Source: UBA4782 sp034429195 (GTDB taxonomy: Bacteria > Chloroflexota > Anaerolineae > Anaerolineales > Anaerolineaceae). Taken from it: a stretch of 64,000 nucleotides of DNA. The position numbers and the translations under genes are program-made. Shown piece by piece: positions 43,018 to 51,808 of the stretch. Positions within the stretch are counted from its first letter, which is position 1, and the number at the start of each line of letters is the position of its first letter. The stretch covers positions 62,001 to 126,000 of the forward strand of contig DAOUGQ010000007.1 in NCBI GenBank assembly GCA_034429195.1, written 5' to 3'. Below the pieces are notes generated by a model. The model saw only the letters and a program-made list of their open reading frames with translations, was not told where the DNA came from and did no database searches.

Positions 43018-43761
43018 ATGGTTGAGAAAAAACAATATACCTTGTTTTTATCAGGCTTTATTCTTGTTTTCCTTCTCAGTCTTGTGGTCATTTCAGGATG
43101 TGGTCCCAAACCCACCTGGACCCCATATGCCCCAACAACGATCATGCCACCGAAAACATTCACGCCATCTCCCACAACCACTGAGGTTGTCAAGCCACAT
43201 AATTCTGTGGTGATCCTGCCAGATGGGTCACAAATTCTTTTGAAGCCCGAAGCAGATATTAATATTGTTTTGCTTCCCGGACTTCCGGATGAAGCTACCG
43301 ATATCACTATACAATTGAATAGCGGAGAAATAATGGTTGTGCCAAACCCTGACATCAAAAACTGGATCACGGTGTTAAGCTCCAAAGGATATGTGGCTCG
43401 CATTCAAGGCTGTGCCATGGTTGTTAACTTTGACCTGTCTGCAGACGCTTATACAATGAAATGCATCGGTGGTGACTGTGAAGTTGGTCCAGACCTGGAA
43501 CATAAATTTGCAGCAAGCAACAATCAGTCCTGGTTATTCCAGGGAGGTGGCTACCTTGAACCAACGGACATAAATTTCCTACAACTGGTACAGGAATATG
43601 GCGATGTGATCCCTGCATGTGTTGCTGACGCAGCCCGAAACACAACACCAACCTTCGTTCCATCACCTTTAACCCCCAAAGCGACTGAAGACCTGGCAGC
43701 CACTGCTACCGCAGCCTGCTCTGATTTCAAGAAACAATTCCCTGGTACTCCCTGCCCATAA
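43018..43761 (+). CDS. Lipoprotein with FecR-like domain
   Basis: 247 residues. Signal peptide with lipobox VISGC (Cys28), a Thr/Pro-rich linker (35-60), then a beta-rich segment that looks like a FecR domain (VVILPDGSQILLKPEADINI; LNSGEIMVVP), and a Thr-rich tail ending in a small Cys-containing segment. FecR domains bind or sense envelope partners, but without a sigma-factor neighbour this is not a classical regulator. Flanked by its own promoter and terminator, so probably monocistronic. Function unknown. Confidence 0.8.
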   Translation: MVEKKQYTLFLSGFILVFLLSLVVISGCGPKPTWTPYAPTTIMPPKTFTPSPTTTEVVKPHNSVVILPDGSQILLKPEADINIVLLPGLPDEATDITIQLNSGEIMVVPNPDIKNWITVLSSKGYVARIQGCAMVVNFDLSADAYTMKCIGGDCEVGPDLEHKFAASNNQSWLFQGGGYLEPTDINFLQLVQEYGDVIPACVADAARNTTPTFVPSPLTPKATEDLAATATAACSDFKKQFPGTPCP

Positions 43762-43782
43762 CATTTACTGAATAAATTCGAT

Positions 43783-43819
43783 AAACAGGTTTGTATCTTT
43801 CGATGCAGACCTGTTTTTT
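43783..43819 (+). terminator. Intrinsic terminator
   Basis: AAACAGGT (43783-43790) extended by TTG pairs with CAG-ACCTGTTT (43806-43816), an 11-bp stem with one wobble, followed by T-run to 43819. Confidence 0.9.
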
Positions 43820-43970
43820 GGCTTAAAAGACCAGGTTTCTTTAATTTTTACCTTTATACCAAATCTAAACCTGTGAAATTTACTGGTACATATAATCGAA
43901 GTTATAAGATCTTTTCCTGATCTGAAAAAAATATTGGATCATTGAGAAGACCATCCTTCAGGAGATGCAA

Positions 43971-45833
43971 ATGAGACATAAAATCATAAATTCCATAACC
44001 ATTCTATTAATATTCTTCCTGTCCTCTTGTTCAGGTGTTTTGGTATCAACTGATACATCCGGCACAACCATCTCAAGTACGCAAGTTTCTTCGACAACAG
44101 AGATAGCAGTCGTGGCTACCCCTTCAGACACGGTAATTGATGCTTTCGCATCAAACAGTAAGACACATGATGATGAAGCTGATTACATCTGGGATGAAAG
44201 CGCAGAGATATCCATTATTCTGAGCGATAATGCGATCACTACAGATGGGACAGGGATTGAGGTGAATGGCTCGGTAGTTACCATCACTTCGGCTGGAACT
44301 TACCATATCAACGGAAATCTTTCAGATGGACAGATCATTGTTAACACAGCCGACGAAGACATTGTAAGATTGATTCTCGATGATGTAACCATAAACAATT
44401 CATCAAGTTCACCTGTATATATCGAAGATGCCGAAAAGGTAGTCATTGTTCTTGCAGATAACACAACAAACACCCTTTCAGATGGTTCAGCATACGTTTT
44501 TGACAATGTAGATATCGATGAACCCAACGCGACCCTGTTCAGTAAAGCAGATATGACTATTTATGGAAATGGTTCGCTGATAATTAACGCAAACTATAAT
44601 GATGGTATTTCCAGTAAGGATGGGCTCATCATAGCTGGTGGTACTATCTGTGTTACATCAATAGATGATGGCATTCGGGGTAAAGATTACATTGTGGTGA
44701 AGAATGGAAATATCACCATCAATACTCAGGGTGATGGAATAAAATCTGACAATGAAGAAGATGCCACAAAAGGGTATATCTCTATTCAGACCGGAAAATT
44801 TGATATCACCTCTGGAGGAGATGCGATTTCTGCTCAAACAGATGTAATAATTTCTGCAGGCGAATTCACAATATTGACCGGAGAAAGCAACACTAGCCAG
44901 ATTGATGGTACTACTTCGATAAAAGGAATAAAAGGTGTTGTCAATGTAAACATCGATGGCGGAACATTCAACATTAAATCGGCTGATGATTCCATCCATT
45001 CGAATGGAAATATTGTGATCAACAATGGAATATTTACCATTTTATCTGGTGACGACGGTTTTCATGCAGATTCAACCCTCACCATCAATGGTGGAACCAT
45101 CGATATTACCAAATCTTACGAAGGAATCGAAAGCGCTGTAATAACCATCAATGATGGCAACATCCATATCACATCCAGTGATGATGGCATTAATGTCGCA
45201 GGCGGCATGGATAGTTCGGGGATGCCTGGAGACAAACAGCGCCCTGGTGGAAAAAGTGGACCTGGTGGTGGACCTGGACAAGATGCTTTCACCTCATCTG
45301 GAAACTACTTCCTGTATATCAACGGTGGTTATGTTTATGTGGATGGACAGGGCGACGGTATTGATGTCAATGGCTCCATTACCATGACTGACGGTGTGGT
45401 GATCGTTGATGGCCCATCCGAAAATATGAATGGTGCTTTAGACTACGATGGCAGTTTCGCCATGAATGGTGGATACTTCCTGGCGGTGGGCAGCGCTGGC
45501 ATGGCAATGGCTCCTGATACATCTTCAAGCCAGTATTCCATCCTGCTTAACTTAAGCAGCAGCCTGCAACCTGGTACACTGATCCGCTTGCAAAATAGTG
45601 CAGGAGAAGATATCTTCACCTTTGCCCCTACCCGGATATACCAATCCTTTACTTTCTCCTCGCCAGAGCTGAAAGAAGGCGAAACTTACACAGTCTATTA
45701 TGGAGGCAGCTCCACAGGCACAGTAACCGATGGTTTATACCAGAATGGTAATTATTTAGATGGTGTTAAATATACTGAATTGACCATATCCAGCATCGTG
45801 ACCAGAATTGGCGGTGGGGGTTTCAAGCGGTAA
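43971..45833 (+). CDS. Cthe_2159-like (DUF4353) beta-helix lipoprotein
   Basis: 620 residues from the ATG at 43971, six bases after AGGAG. Lipobox LSSC (Cys20), a Ser/Thr linker, then a long run of short repeats with DDGI/GDGI turns (for example SIDDGIRGKD, TQGDGIKSDN, SSDDGINVAGG) typical of the acidic, calcium-binding parallel beta-helix seen in Clostridium thermocellum Cthe_2159, which binds cellulose and acidic sugars. A Gly/Pro-rich insert lies near 415-440. The following VTC-domain and DUF4956 genes are usual partners of this family. Extracellular, polysaccharide-binding role likely. Confidence 0.88.
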   Translation: MRHKIINSITILLIFFLSSCSGVLVSTDTSGTTISSTQVSSTTEIAVVATPSDTVIDAFASNSKTHDDEADYIWDESAEISIILSDNAITTDGTGIEVNGSVVTITSAGTYHINGNLSDGQIIVNTADEDIVRLILDDVTINNSSSSPVYIEDAEKVVIVLADNTTNTLSDGSAYVFDNVDIDEPNATLFSKADMTIYGNGSLIINANYNDGISSKDGLIIAGGTICVTSIDDGIRGKDYIVVKNGNITINTQGDGIKSDNEEDATKGYISIQTGKFDITSGGDAISAQTDVIISAGEFTILTGESNTSQIDGTTSIKGIKGVVNVNIDGGTFNIKSADDSIHSNGNIVINNGIFTILSGDDGFHADSTLTINGGTIDITKSYEGIESAVITINDGNIHITSSDDGINVAGGMDSSGMPGDKQRPGGKSGPGGGPGQDAFTSSGNYFLYINGGYVYVDGQGDGIDVNGSITMTDGVVIVDGPSENMNGALDYDGSFAMNGGYFLAVGSAGMAMAPDTSSSQYSILLNLSSSLQPGTLIRLQNSAGEDIFTFAPTRIYQSFTFSSPELKEGETYTVYYGGSSTGTVTDGLYQNGNYLDGVKYTELTISSIVTRIGGGGFKR

Positions 45834-45859
45834 AGGGAATTACCAGTTTGTTTATTTCA

Positions 45860-45894
45860 AAAAGATGCAGTTCATCTTTGAACTGCATCTTTTT
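45860..45894 (+). terminator. Intrinsic terminator
   Basis: A 15-bp stem, AAAAGATGCAGTTCA with TGAACTGCATCTTTT, around a 4-base loop, with a T-run. It separates the beta-helix gene from the VTC/DUF4956 pair, which therefore need read-through or their own promoter. Confidence 0.95.
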
Positions 45895-46009
45895 ATTGTT
45901 TCAGATGGTGAAGGAGTCGTGCGTATGTATACAAAAAATAAACCATTATCCTGGTGAAGAAAGATATCATGGGAAGAACTCTGATAAAGAATTTTCCTTG
46001 GAGAATGCA

Positions 46010-46867
46010 ATGAATAAACCTTTATGGATAACAAGTACTCAAGAACGCACATCTCAGCAGCCCTGGCTGCTCCCTCCCGTAGAACCAATCTGGTATATCA
46101 GCCCATCTGAGCTGGCATCACAAACACATGACTACAGCTCGATCTCACTCAAAGAAATGGATTCAGTAGCTCTACTCAATCGTACTGACACGAAATTCGT
46201 TTTATCCAACACACAGCTAATCACCACACTTTCTGCCCTCAAAGATTATTATCGCATCCTGACCATCCACGGGCAAAGATTCAATCATTATCGAACACTG
46301 TATTTTGATACACCTCGATTTGATCTGTACAACCTTCATATAAATAATCGAGCTGAACGATATAAAGTTCGCAGCCGTGAATATATCGATTCGGATATTT
46401 CGTTTCTTGAAGTAAAACATAGGACGCGTAAGAATCGAACGATAAAAGACCGTCTTCCCACTGAACGTCCGATAACAGAGATCACTGGTGATTCCGAAGA
46501 TTGGTTACGTGGTGTTTGCCCAATCGATTGCAGCCAGTTGGAACCCAGGTTATGGAATGCTTTTACACGAATCACATTAGTCAATAAACAATTCTGTGAG
46601 CGTGTTACGTTAGACGTAAACCTGGTATTTTTCACAACCAACAAAGTAGTGCAGTTGAATGGCATAGCAGTTGCTGAAGTGAAAATGGACAGTTTGCAAA
46701 AAAACTCACCTTTCCTCTCACAAATGCAACTGCAAAGGATACACCCCAAAGGTTTCAGTAAATATTGCATAGGAGTTGCCATGTTGTACGATCAGGTCAA
46801 GAAAAATTCTCTAAAGCCAAAAATACTTTGGATGAACAAAATTGCAAATGGAGTTGTTTATGAATGA
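46010..46867 (+). CDS. VTC-domain protein (polyphosphate polymerase-like)
   Basis: 285 residues from the ATG at 46010, which follows GGAGA; the frame extends further upstream without support. The VTC tunnel-domain motifs are visible: NRTDTKFVLS near residue 60, YFDTPRFDLY, the basic strand RYKVRSREY, FLEVKHRTRKNRTIKDR with the catalytic Lys, and late Glu in VAEVKMD. In yeast this domain polymerises polyphosphate from ATP; bacterial relatives beside DUF4956 and beta-helix or CotH proteins are unassigned. Overlaps the next gene by 8 bases. Confidence 0.88.
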   Translation: MNKPLWITSTQERTSQQPWLLPPVEPIWYISPSELASQTHDYSSISLKEMDSVALLNRTDTKFVLSNTQLITTLSALKDYYRILTIHGQRFNHYRTLYFDTPRFDLYNLHINNRAERYKVRSREYIDSDISFLEVKHRTRKNRTIKDRLPTERPITEITGDSEDWLRGVCPIDCSQLEPRLWNAFTRITLVNKQFCERVTLDVNLVFFTTNKVVQLNGIAVAEVKMDSLQKNSPFLSQMQLQRIHPKGFSKYCIGVAMLYDQVKKNSLKPKILWMNKIANGVVYE

Positions 46868-47507
46868 TTTATTGTATTTCCTCTTCAGTTTTATTTTTAA
46901 TTTGCTCATCGCATTTGTCGTGGTTCGCTTCATTTATTATCCATCGACGCATAATAAAAGCTATGTAATCACCTTTTTAGGGTTTAATACTGTCATCTAT
47001 TTTGTATTGAGCTTTCTTACCAGCATTGAAATTGGGATTGGTGTAGGATTTGGCTTATTTGCGATTTTCACCATCCTACGTTACCGTACCGATCCCATTC
47101 CAATTCGAGAAATGACCTATTTATTCATTATCGTGGCTTTACCTGTGATGAACTCTGCTGGGTCAAACGGAGATAACTGGCCACAGCTAATTATCGCAAA
47201 CCTGGCGATCCTGGCAATCATGCTGGTCCTTGAAAAAAGCTGGGGCTTCAAATATGAAGCATTCAAGCGGATCACATATGAAAAGATCGAACTGATCAGA
47301 CCCGACCACTTGCCAGAGTTGAAAGCAGATCTAGAGGAACGTACTGGTCTGAAGATCAAACGGATTACTATAGGAAAAATTGATTTCTTGCGGGATGTAG
47401 CAGATATCAAGATCTATTACGATGACATCGGAAATAATGGATGGTTGAACAATGACGAACCAACGCTGGTTGTAGTCAGTCGGGATGACTCAAATGGAAC
47501 AGCATAG
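46860..47507 (+). CDS. DUF4956 membrane protein
   Basis: 215 residues from the ATG at 46860, six bases after GGAG within the VTC gene. Four N-terminal helices (about 5-115), with the conserved cytoplasmic motif LRYRTDPIPIREMTYLF between helices 3 and 4, then a soluble domain of about 100 residues. The family almost always neighbours VTC-domain proteins, so it may be the membrane partner through which a polymer is made or moved. Exact function unknown. Confidence 0.88.
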   Translation: MNDLLYFLFSFIFNLLIAFVVVRFIYYPSTHNKSYVITFLGFNTVIYFVLSFLTSIEIGIGVGFGLFAIFTILRYRTDPIPIREMTYLFIIVALPVMNSAGSNGDNWPQLIIANLAILAIMLVLEKSWGFKYEAFKRITYEKIELIRPDHLPELKADLEERTGLKIKRITIGKIDFLRDVADIKIYYDDIGNNGWLNNDEPTLVVVSRDDSNGTA

Positions 47508-47651
47508 ATTATGACAATGTACCTTGCAAGCTATACCAAAAATAAACCAGCTAAAGGGTTCGAAGCAGTAAAATGTTTATAGATAATTGATCATTTGAAA
47601 ATGATATTATCTGGTTGCTTTGATCAATCATTTTCTCTCCTAAAATGAAGC

Positions 47652-47674
47652 AGGATGGGGTGGATACCCATCCT
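47652..47674. other. GC-rich hairpin in the 213-base gap before the response regulator
   Basis: AGGATGGG (47652-47659) and CCCATCCT (47667-47674) form a perfect 8-bp stem with a 7-base loop, 145 bases after the DUF4956 stop. There is no T-run, so termination would be weak or factor-assisted. Confidence 0.45.
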
Positions 47675-47707
47675 CTTCACATTAAGTAAAAAGAAATAAA
47701 GGTTGGC

Positions 47708-47713
47708 TATAAT
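47708..47713 (+). promoter_or_regulatory. -10 box immediately before the response-regulator start
   Basis: A perfect TATAAT ends seven bases before the ATG at 47721. Transcription would begin at or within a base or two of the start codon, giving a leaderless message, which agrees with the absence of a ribosome site. The -35 region is poor. Confidence 0.55.
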
Positions 47714-47720
47714 TTATTCT

Positions 47721-48410
47721 ATGACACGAAAAATCCTGGTAGTGGACGATACAAGAAATGTTCAGGTACTTTTATCAGACTTTTTAGGCAGTCAGGATTT
47801 CGAAGTTTTAACAGCCTCTGATGGCTGTGAAGCCCTGGAAATAGTTCATGACGCATCTCCCGACCTGATCCTCCTGGACATCATGATGCCAAACATGGAT
47901 GGGTATCAATTCATCAGTCACTTGCGACGTGAATCCAGCATTCCCGTGATCATGATAACTGCCAAACAACAAGAGGCAGATATCATCCGCGGTTTCGATC
48001 TGGGTGCTGATGACTACATCACAAAACCTTTCCGTATGCGCGAGCTACTGGTACGTATGCGTGCCGTGCTCCGACGGGCAGCTCCAAGGGAATCAAAAGA
48101 TGTCATCATCTCTGTGGGTGACCTTTCTCTGGATTGTGGGAAGCATGAAGTAAGAAGGGATGAACAGGTGATCGAACTCACTCCCTTGGAATTCCAAATT
48201 CTGGAGATTCTGATGAAATCTCCTGGCAAAGTGATCAAACGGGCAGTAATAAGCATGCAGTTAATGGAATTTGGATATACCGGCTCGGAAGCAACCTTGA
48301 AAATCCATATCCGTAATCTTCGGATCAAGCTTGGTGACGACCTGGATCAACCCCGTTATATCGAAACGGTCTTTGGGCTTGGTTATCGGTTTGTGGAACC
48401 TGTAGAATGA
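47721..48410 (+). CDS. OmpR/PhoB-family response regulator
   Basis: 229 residues: receiver domain with acidic pair VVDD, phosphoacceptor Asp in LLDIMMPNMDG and Lys in ITKPF, then a winged-helix DNA-binding domain (ELTPLEFQILEIL; IRNLRIKLGDD; VFGLGYRF). The ATG at 47721 is used because the only upstream alternative, a TTG at 47703, lies at the promoter. Coupled by ATGA to its histidine kinase. Target genes unknown. Confidence 0.95.
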   Translation: MTRKILVVDDTRNVQVLLSDFLGSQDFEVLTASDGCEALEIVHDASPDLILLDIMMPNMDGYQFISHLRRESSIPVIMITAKQQEADIIRGFDLGADDYITKPFRMRELLVRMRAVLRRAAPRESKDVIISVGDLSLDCGKHEVRRDEQVIELTPLEFQILEILMKSPGKVIKRAVISMQLMEFGYTGSEATLKIHIRNLRIKLGDDLDQPRYIETVFGLGYRFVEPVE

Positions 48411-49819
48411 AAAGATCTTTAAAATTCAAACTCATCTTTTCTTACCTGATCGTCGCACTTGTTACAGTACTGGTTGTTTCAGCGCTTATCAGGTTGACTT
48501 CGGGCAAATCTCTCATGAACCTGGTTGTCGAAGAGCAAACAGCTTCACTGGCTGACAGCGCCGAAACGTATTACGTTGAAAATGGCTCTCTCAACGGTTT
48601 CTTTGACTATTATCAGCAACTGACACACTCCGCACCTGCCACCATCAAATCTGATGCTCCACCAAACACATTCGATAAACGGAATGTGCGTGGAGTTTTC
48701 GGGATGGTGGATAGCAACTACAAGGCGATCATACCGACTTTTAACTACGAAATTGGCCAAACTGTCCCCCAAAATCAGATCAAGGACGCCATCCCGGTAA
48801 AATACGAAGGGGAAACCATCGCCTGGATCTTGCCAGATACCAAGTTACAATTTTCTTTGAGTAATGAAGAGCAGGTCTTTCTTAAGAGAACGACCATTGC
48901 CATTGGGCTGGCTGCTCTGGCAGGGATCTTGATTGCAGTTGTGATGGGCTTCGTACTGGCAAGCAGAATTGTCAAACCCATCCGACAATTAACTCTGGCC
49001 TCTCAAGAACTTGCACGTGGTGCCTTGAAGCAGCAGGTACCAGTTACTTCAAAGGATGAATTGGGACAATTAACAAAGACTTTCAACCAGATGTCGACTG
49101 AGCTTGATCAGGTAGACATGCAGCGAAAACGTATGACTGCTGATATTACTCATGACCTCAGCACACCTCTACAGATCATTTCTGGATATATGGAAATGCT
49201 GGGAGACGGGAAGGTGACACTCACCCCTCAGAGAATCGAAATCATCAAAACTGAGATCGAGCATCTCCGCAGGCTGGTAAGCGACCTGACCACACTTTCA
49301 CAGGTAGAAGGCGGCGGGCTGGATTTTCAATACCAACCCATTCAACCATCCATTTTGTTGGAGAGGGTCTATCAAACATATCAACCAATCGCCAATCAAC
49401 AAAATGTCGATCTGATTCTAGATGTCTCACCATCAAAATCCTCGATCCTTGTGGATGAAGGTCGAATGCTTCAGGTGCTTAAAAATCTAGTTGAAAATTC
49501 TTTGCACCATACCCCCAGCAAAGGAAGGATCATCCTCGGTTTACTCGAACAAGAGAATGTTCAGATACGGGTCAGCGATAATGGATCCGGGATCGATGCT
49601 GAAGATCTCCCTTATGTGTTTGACAGGTTTTATCGTGCAGATAAAGTACGTGGCTCCAGTTCCGGTAAGATGGGTCTTGGTCTGGCAATTTGTAAAGCTC
49701 TTGTAACCGCCCAGGGTGGAATCATCTCTGCTGAATCGGAGGGAAAAGACAAAGGTACTACCATCGTAATGACGTTCAAATCAGCAGTTCTTCCAAAAGA
49801 TGAAATTTCGCCAGAATGA
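48407..49819 (+). CDS. Sensor histidine kinase (HAMP-HisKA-HATPase)
   Basis: 470 residues. Two membrane helices (about 8-28 and 165-187) flank an extracytoplasmic domain of about 135 residues; then HAMP (KPIRQLTLASQELARGAL), the H-box ADITHDLSTPLQ with the phosphorylated His, the N-box LKNLVENSLHH, and G-boxes DNGSGI and GLGLAIC. Cognate partner of the response regulator at 47721. The external domain is a short unknown type, so the signal cannot be inferred. Confidence 0.95.
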   Translation: MKRSLKFKLIFSYLIVALVTVLVVSALIRLTSGKSLMNLVVEEQTASLADSAETYYVENGSLNGFFDYYQQLTHSAPATIKSDAPPNTFDKRNVRGVFGMVDSNYKAIIPTFNYEIGQTVPQNQIKDAIPVKYEGETIAWILPDTKLQFSLSNEEQVFLKRTTIAIGLAALAGILIAVVMGFVLASRIVKPIRQLTLASQELARGALKQQVPVTSKDELGQLTKTFNQMSTELDQVDMQRKRMTADITHDLSTPLQIISGYMEMLGDGKVTLTPQRIEIIKTEIEHLRRLVSDLTTLSQVEGGGLDFQYQPIQPSILLERVYQTYQPIANQQNVDLILDVSPSKSSILVDEGRMLQVLKNLVENSLHHTPSKGRIILGLLEQENVQIRVSDNGSGIDAEDLPYVFDRFYRADKVRGSSSGKMGLGLAICKALVTAQGGIISAESEGKDKGTTIVMTFKSAVLPKDEISPE

Positions 49820-49832
49820 AGTCATTTAAGTT

Positions 49833-50024
49833 TTACGCCTGAATTTTCTGCTCTGTTGCAATAGCATCGAGTACCTTCACTAAAATCTCTTTTCTTTTCT
49901 TGAGCATTTCCTTGTAATCCAGATTATCAGTGGCGTGAATTTCAACACGCAGATCAGAAAGAGCAGATTCAGCCATTTCTTTCAGAAGCTGTAGTTCTTC
50001 TTCATCTAAATGCAGCTGGATCAT
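49833..50024 (-). CDS. Small conserved-looking helical protein, 63 residues
   Basis: 63 residues, predicted to be two helices, rich in Glu, Lys and Leu and without Cys or membrane segment. The start is secure: GGAGGT stands five bases before the ATG. I recognise the style of short proteins often annotated as hypothetical in many bacteria but cannot name a family. A hairpin with U-run lies just upstream, and the gene converges on the histidine-kinase gene. Confidence 0.75.
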   Translation of the reverse strand: MIQLHLDEEELQLLKEMAESALSDLRVEIHATDNLDYKEMLKKRKEILVKVLDAIATEQKIQA

Positions 50025-50039
50025 CTTGACCTCCTTATC

Positions 50040-50069
50040 AAAAAACCGTTCGAAAAAAACGAACGGTTT
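50040..50069 (-). terminator. Hairpin with U-run directly before the 63-residue gene
   Basis: AAACCGTTCG (50043-50052) and CGAACGGTTT (50060-50069) form a 10-bp stem around seven A residues. On the minus strand it is followed by six T, then within a few bases by GGAGGT and the ATG. It either terminates transcription from the DUF1294 side or acts as an attenuator in the leader. Confidence 0.7.
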
Positions 50070-50216
50070 ATCTTGAACCTAATAATGGACTCACCTCAGC
50101 TTTTAATGGCTACAGTATCTATAATCATTATAGAAAATGGTGTATAGAGAGTCAAGAATAAACCCGGTTATGAAACTCATTCATGCTTTCATGGTTGTAA
50201 ATTATGAATAAATTTA

Positions 50217-50474
50217 TTATCGTGTGAATAGAATGATCAACAAGCCATGAAGCACGATGAAGAGCAATACAATTATCCAAAAAAAGGGTTTTCGGATTTT
50301 GTGTCGAAAAATAAGCATTCCTGCGAGAGCGCCTAACGCCCCTCCGCACATGGTTAACCCAATCAACCAGTCTTCGGGGATGCGCCATTGCTGCTGAATG
50401 GCACGGTATTTATCTACCCCCCATAAGAGAAAAGTACCCAGGCTGATCACAAGAAAAATATAGGCAAGAATCAT
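50217..50474 (-). CDS. DUF1294 small membrane protein
   Basis: 85 residues from the ATG at 50474 (a GTG 13 codons upstream is less likely). Three hydrophobic segments, and the family pattern LLWGVDKYRA, WRIPEDWLIGL, GGALGALAGM and FRHKIRKPFF. DUF1294 proteins are widespread and uncharacterised. Divergent from ppk2, with a shared 150-base regulatory region. Confidence 0.9.
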   Translation of the reverse strand: MILAYIFLVISLGTFLLWGVDKYRAIQQQWRIPEDWLIGLTMCGGALGALAGMLIFRHKIRKPFFWIIVLLFIVLHGLLIILFTR

Positions 50475-50630
50475 AATCGTGAAATGATACCTTCGAAATG
50501 CGATTTTGCACACTCATTGCAATAAACTATCATAATTATCGTGCAAAAAATCACTATAATATTTTTAGAGATATGATCGTGAACAAACAAAGAAGTATCC
50601 AGAGAGAAATTCTTGACTCACGGAGATACT

Positions 50631-51563
50631 ATGGCAAAAAAAGGAAAAGCGGAAAAGAAAGATAAATCGGAAGTGAAGCAAGAGAAAACACAACCCAAAG
50701 CCAATTCTACACCTGAAATCAAATCGAAACCTCAACCTCCTACCCTTGAACACCAGATTGAGATCACCAATAAGACCTACTGGAAGGAACTCCGCAAGCT
50801 ACAGATAGAGCTGGTTAAACTACAGGAATGGATCCGATTCAAAGGGCTGAAAGTGGTGGTTATTTTTGAAGGTCGAGATGCAGCAGGAAAAGGGGGAGCC
50901 ATTAAGCGTATCACTGAAAGCTTAAATCCACGAGTTTGCCGTGTGGTTGCTCTTCCAACCGCCACTGAGCGTGAGAAGACACAATGGTATTTCCAACGAT
51001 ACGTTGCTCATTTACCCGCAGCAGGTGAGATGGTGCTATTCGATCGTAGCTGGTATAACCGTGCCGGCGTTGAACGGGTGATGGGGTTTTGTACCGATGA
51101 GGAATATAGTGAATTTCTTAGATCGGTACCAGAGTTCGAGCGTATGCTTGTCCGCTCAGGGATCATCCTGATCAAATATTGGTTCTCGGTGAGCGACAAA
51201 GAGCAAGAAAAGCGGTTCCAGGCACGAATCGATGACCCCACCAAACGCTGGAAGCTCAGCCCAATGGACTTGCAAAGCCGTTCCAAATGGGTCGAATACT
51301 CCAAAGCGAAAGATGAAATGTTTGCTCATACCGATATCAAACAGGCTCCGTGGTATGTAGTGAATGCAGATAACAAAATGTGCGCCAGGCTGAACTGCAT
51401 GCATCACTTGTTGAGCATGATTCCTTATCAAGACCTGACCCCTGAGCCAATTGTGCTTCCACCCCGGCAGGATGAGCATGGATATGTTCGCCCGCCTATC
51501 ACTGATCAAACTTTTGTACCTCCAGTATATACAATGACAGAAGAAGAAAAAGAAGATGAGTAA
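50631..51563 (+). CDS. ppk2: Polyphosphate kinase 2 (PPK2)
   Basis: 310 residues from the ATG at 50631, which follows GGAG. A Lys/Glu-rich N-terminal tail of about 45 residues precedes the PPK2 core: Walker A FEGRDAAGKGG, lid and Walker B VLFDRSWYNRAGVERVMG, and RIDDPTKRWKLSPMD. One PPK2 domain, so probably class I, which phosphorylates nucleoside diphosphates with polyphosphate. A VTC-domain gene is about 4 kb away. A weak hairpin at 51694-51716 (CACTTGT/ACAAGTG) may end its transcript. Confidence 0.95.
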   Translation: MAKKGKAEKKDKSEVKQEKTQPKANSTPEIKSKPQPPTLEHQIEITNKTYWKELRKLQIELVKLQEWIRFKGLKVVVIFEGRDAAGKGGAIKRITESLNPRVCRVVALPTATEREKTQWYFQRYVAHLPAAGEMVLFDRSWYNRAGVERVMGFCTDEEYSEFLRSVPEFERMLVRSGIILIKYWFSVSDKEQEKRFQARIDDPTKRWKLSPMDLQSRSKWVEYSKAKDEMFAHTDIKQAPWYVVNADNKMCARLNCMHHLLSMIPYQDLTPEPIVLPPRQDEHGYVRPPITDQTFVPPVYTMTEEEKEDE

Positions 51564-51742
51564 AAGTGATAGATGCCTGAAAAGTGCGATCAAAGACCTA
51601 CTTTTTACACCGAAAAGCACAAAAAAGTATTTCTTCTTTTGCGTTCTAGTGACCCGGTGATACTTATTTTTTCAGCGAGTAGCAAAATGCACCCACTTGT
51701 AAGCAGCTCACAAGTGTTTGTAAAAACAACAGGTTAAAAAAA

Positions 51743-51777
51743 TATGCATGTCTCATTCTGGCTGCGAGACATGCATA
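51743..51777 (-). terminator. Terminator of the ferredoxin oxidoreductase operon
   Basis: TATGCATGTCTC and GAGACATGCATA form a 12-bp perfect stem around an 11-base loop; on the minus strand a run of seven T follows. It lies 30 bases past the stop of the gamma-subunit gene. Confidence 0.93.
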
Positions 51778-51808
51778 AAAGTGGTCACTAATTCCTTATA
51801 ACAACTTT

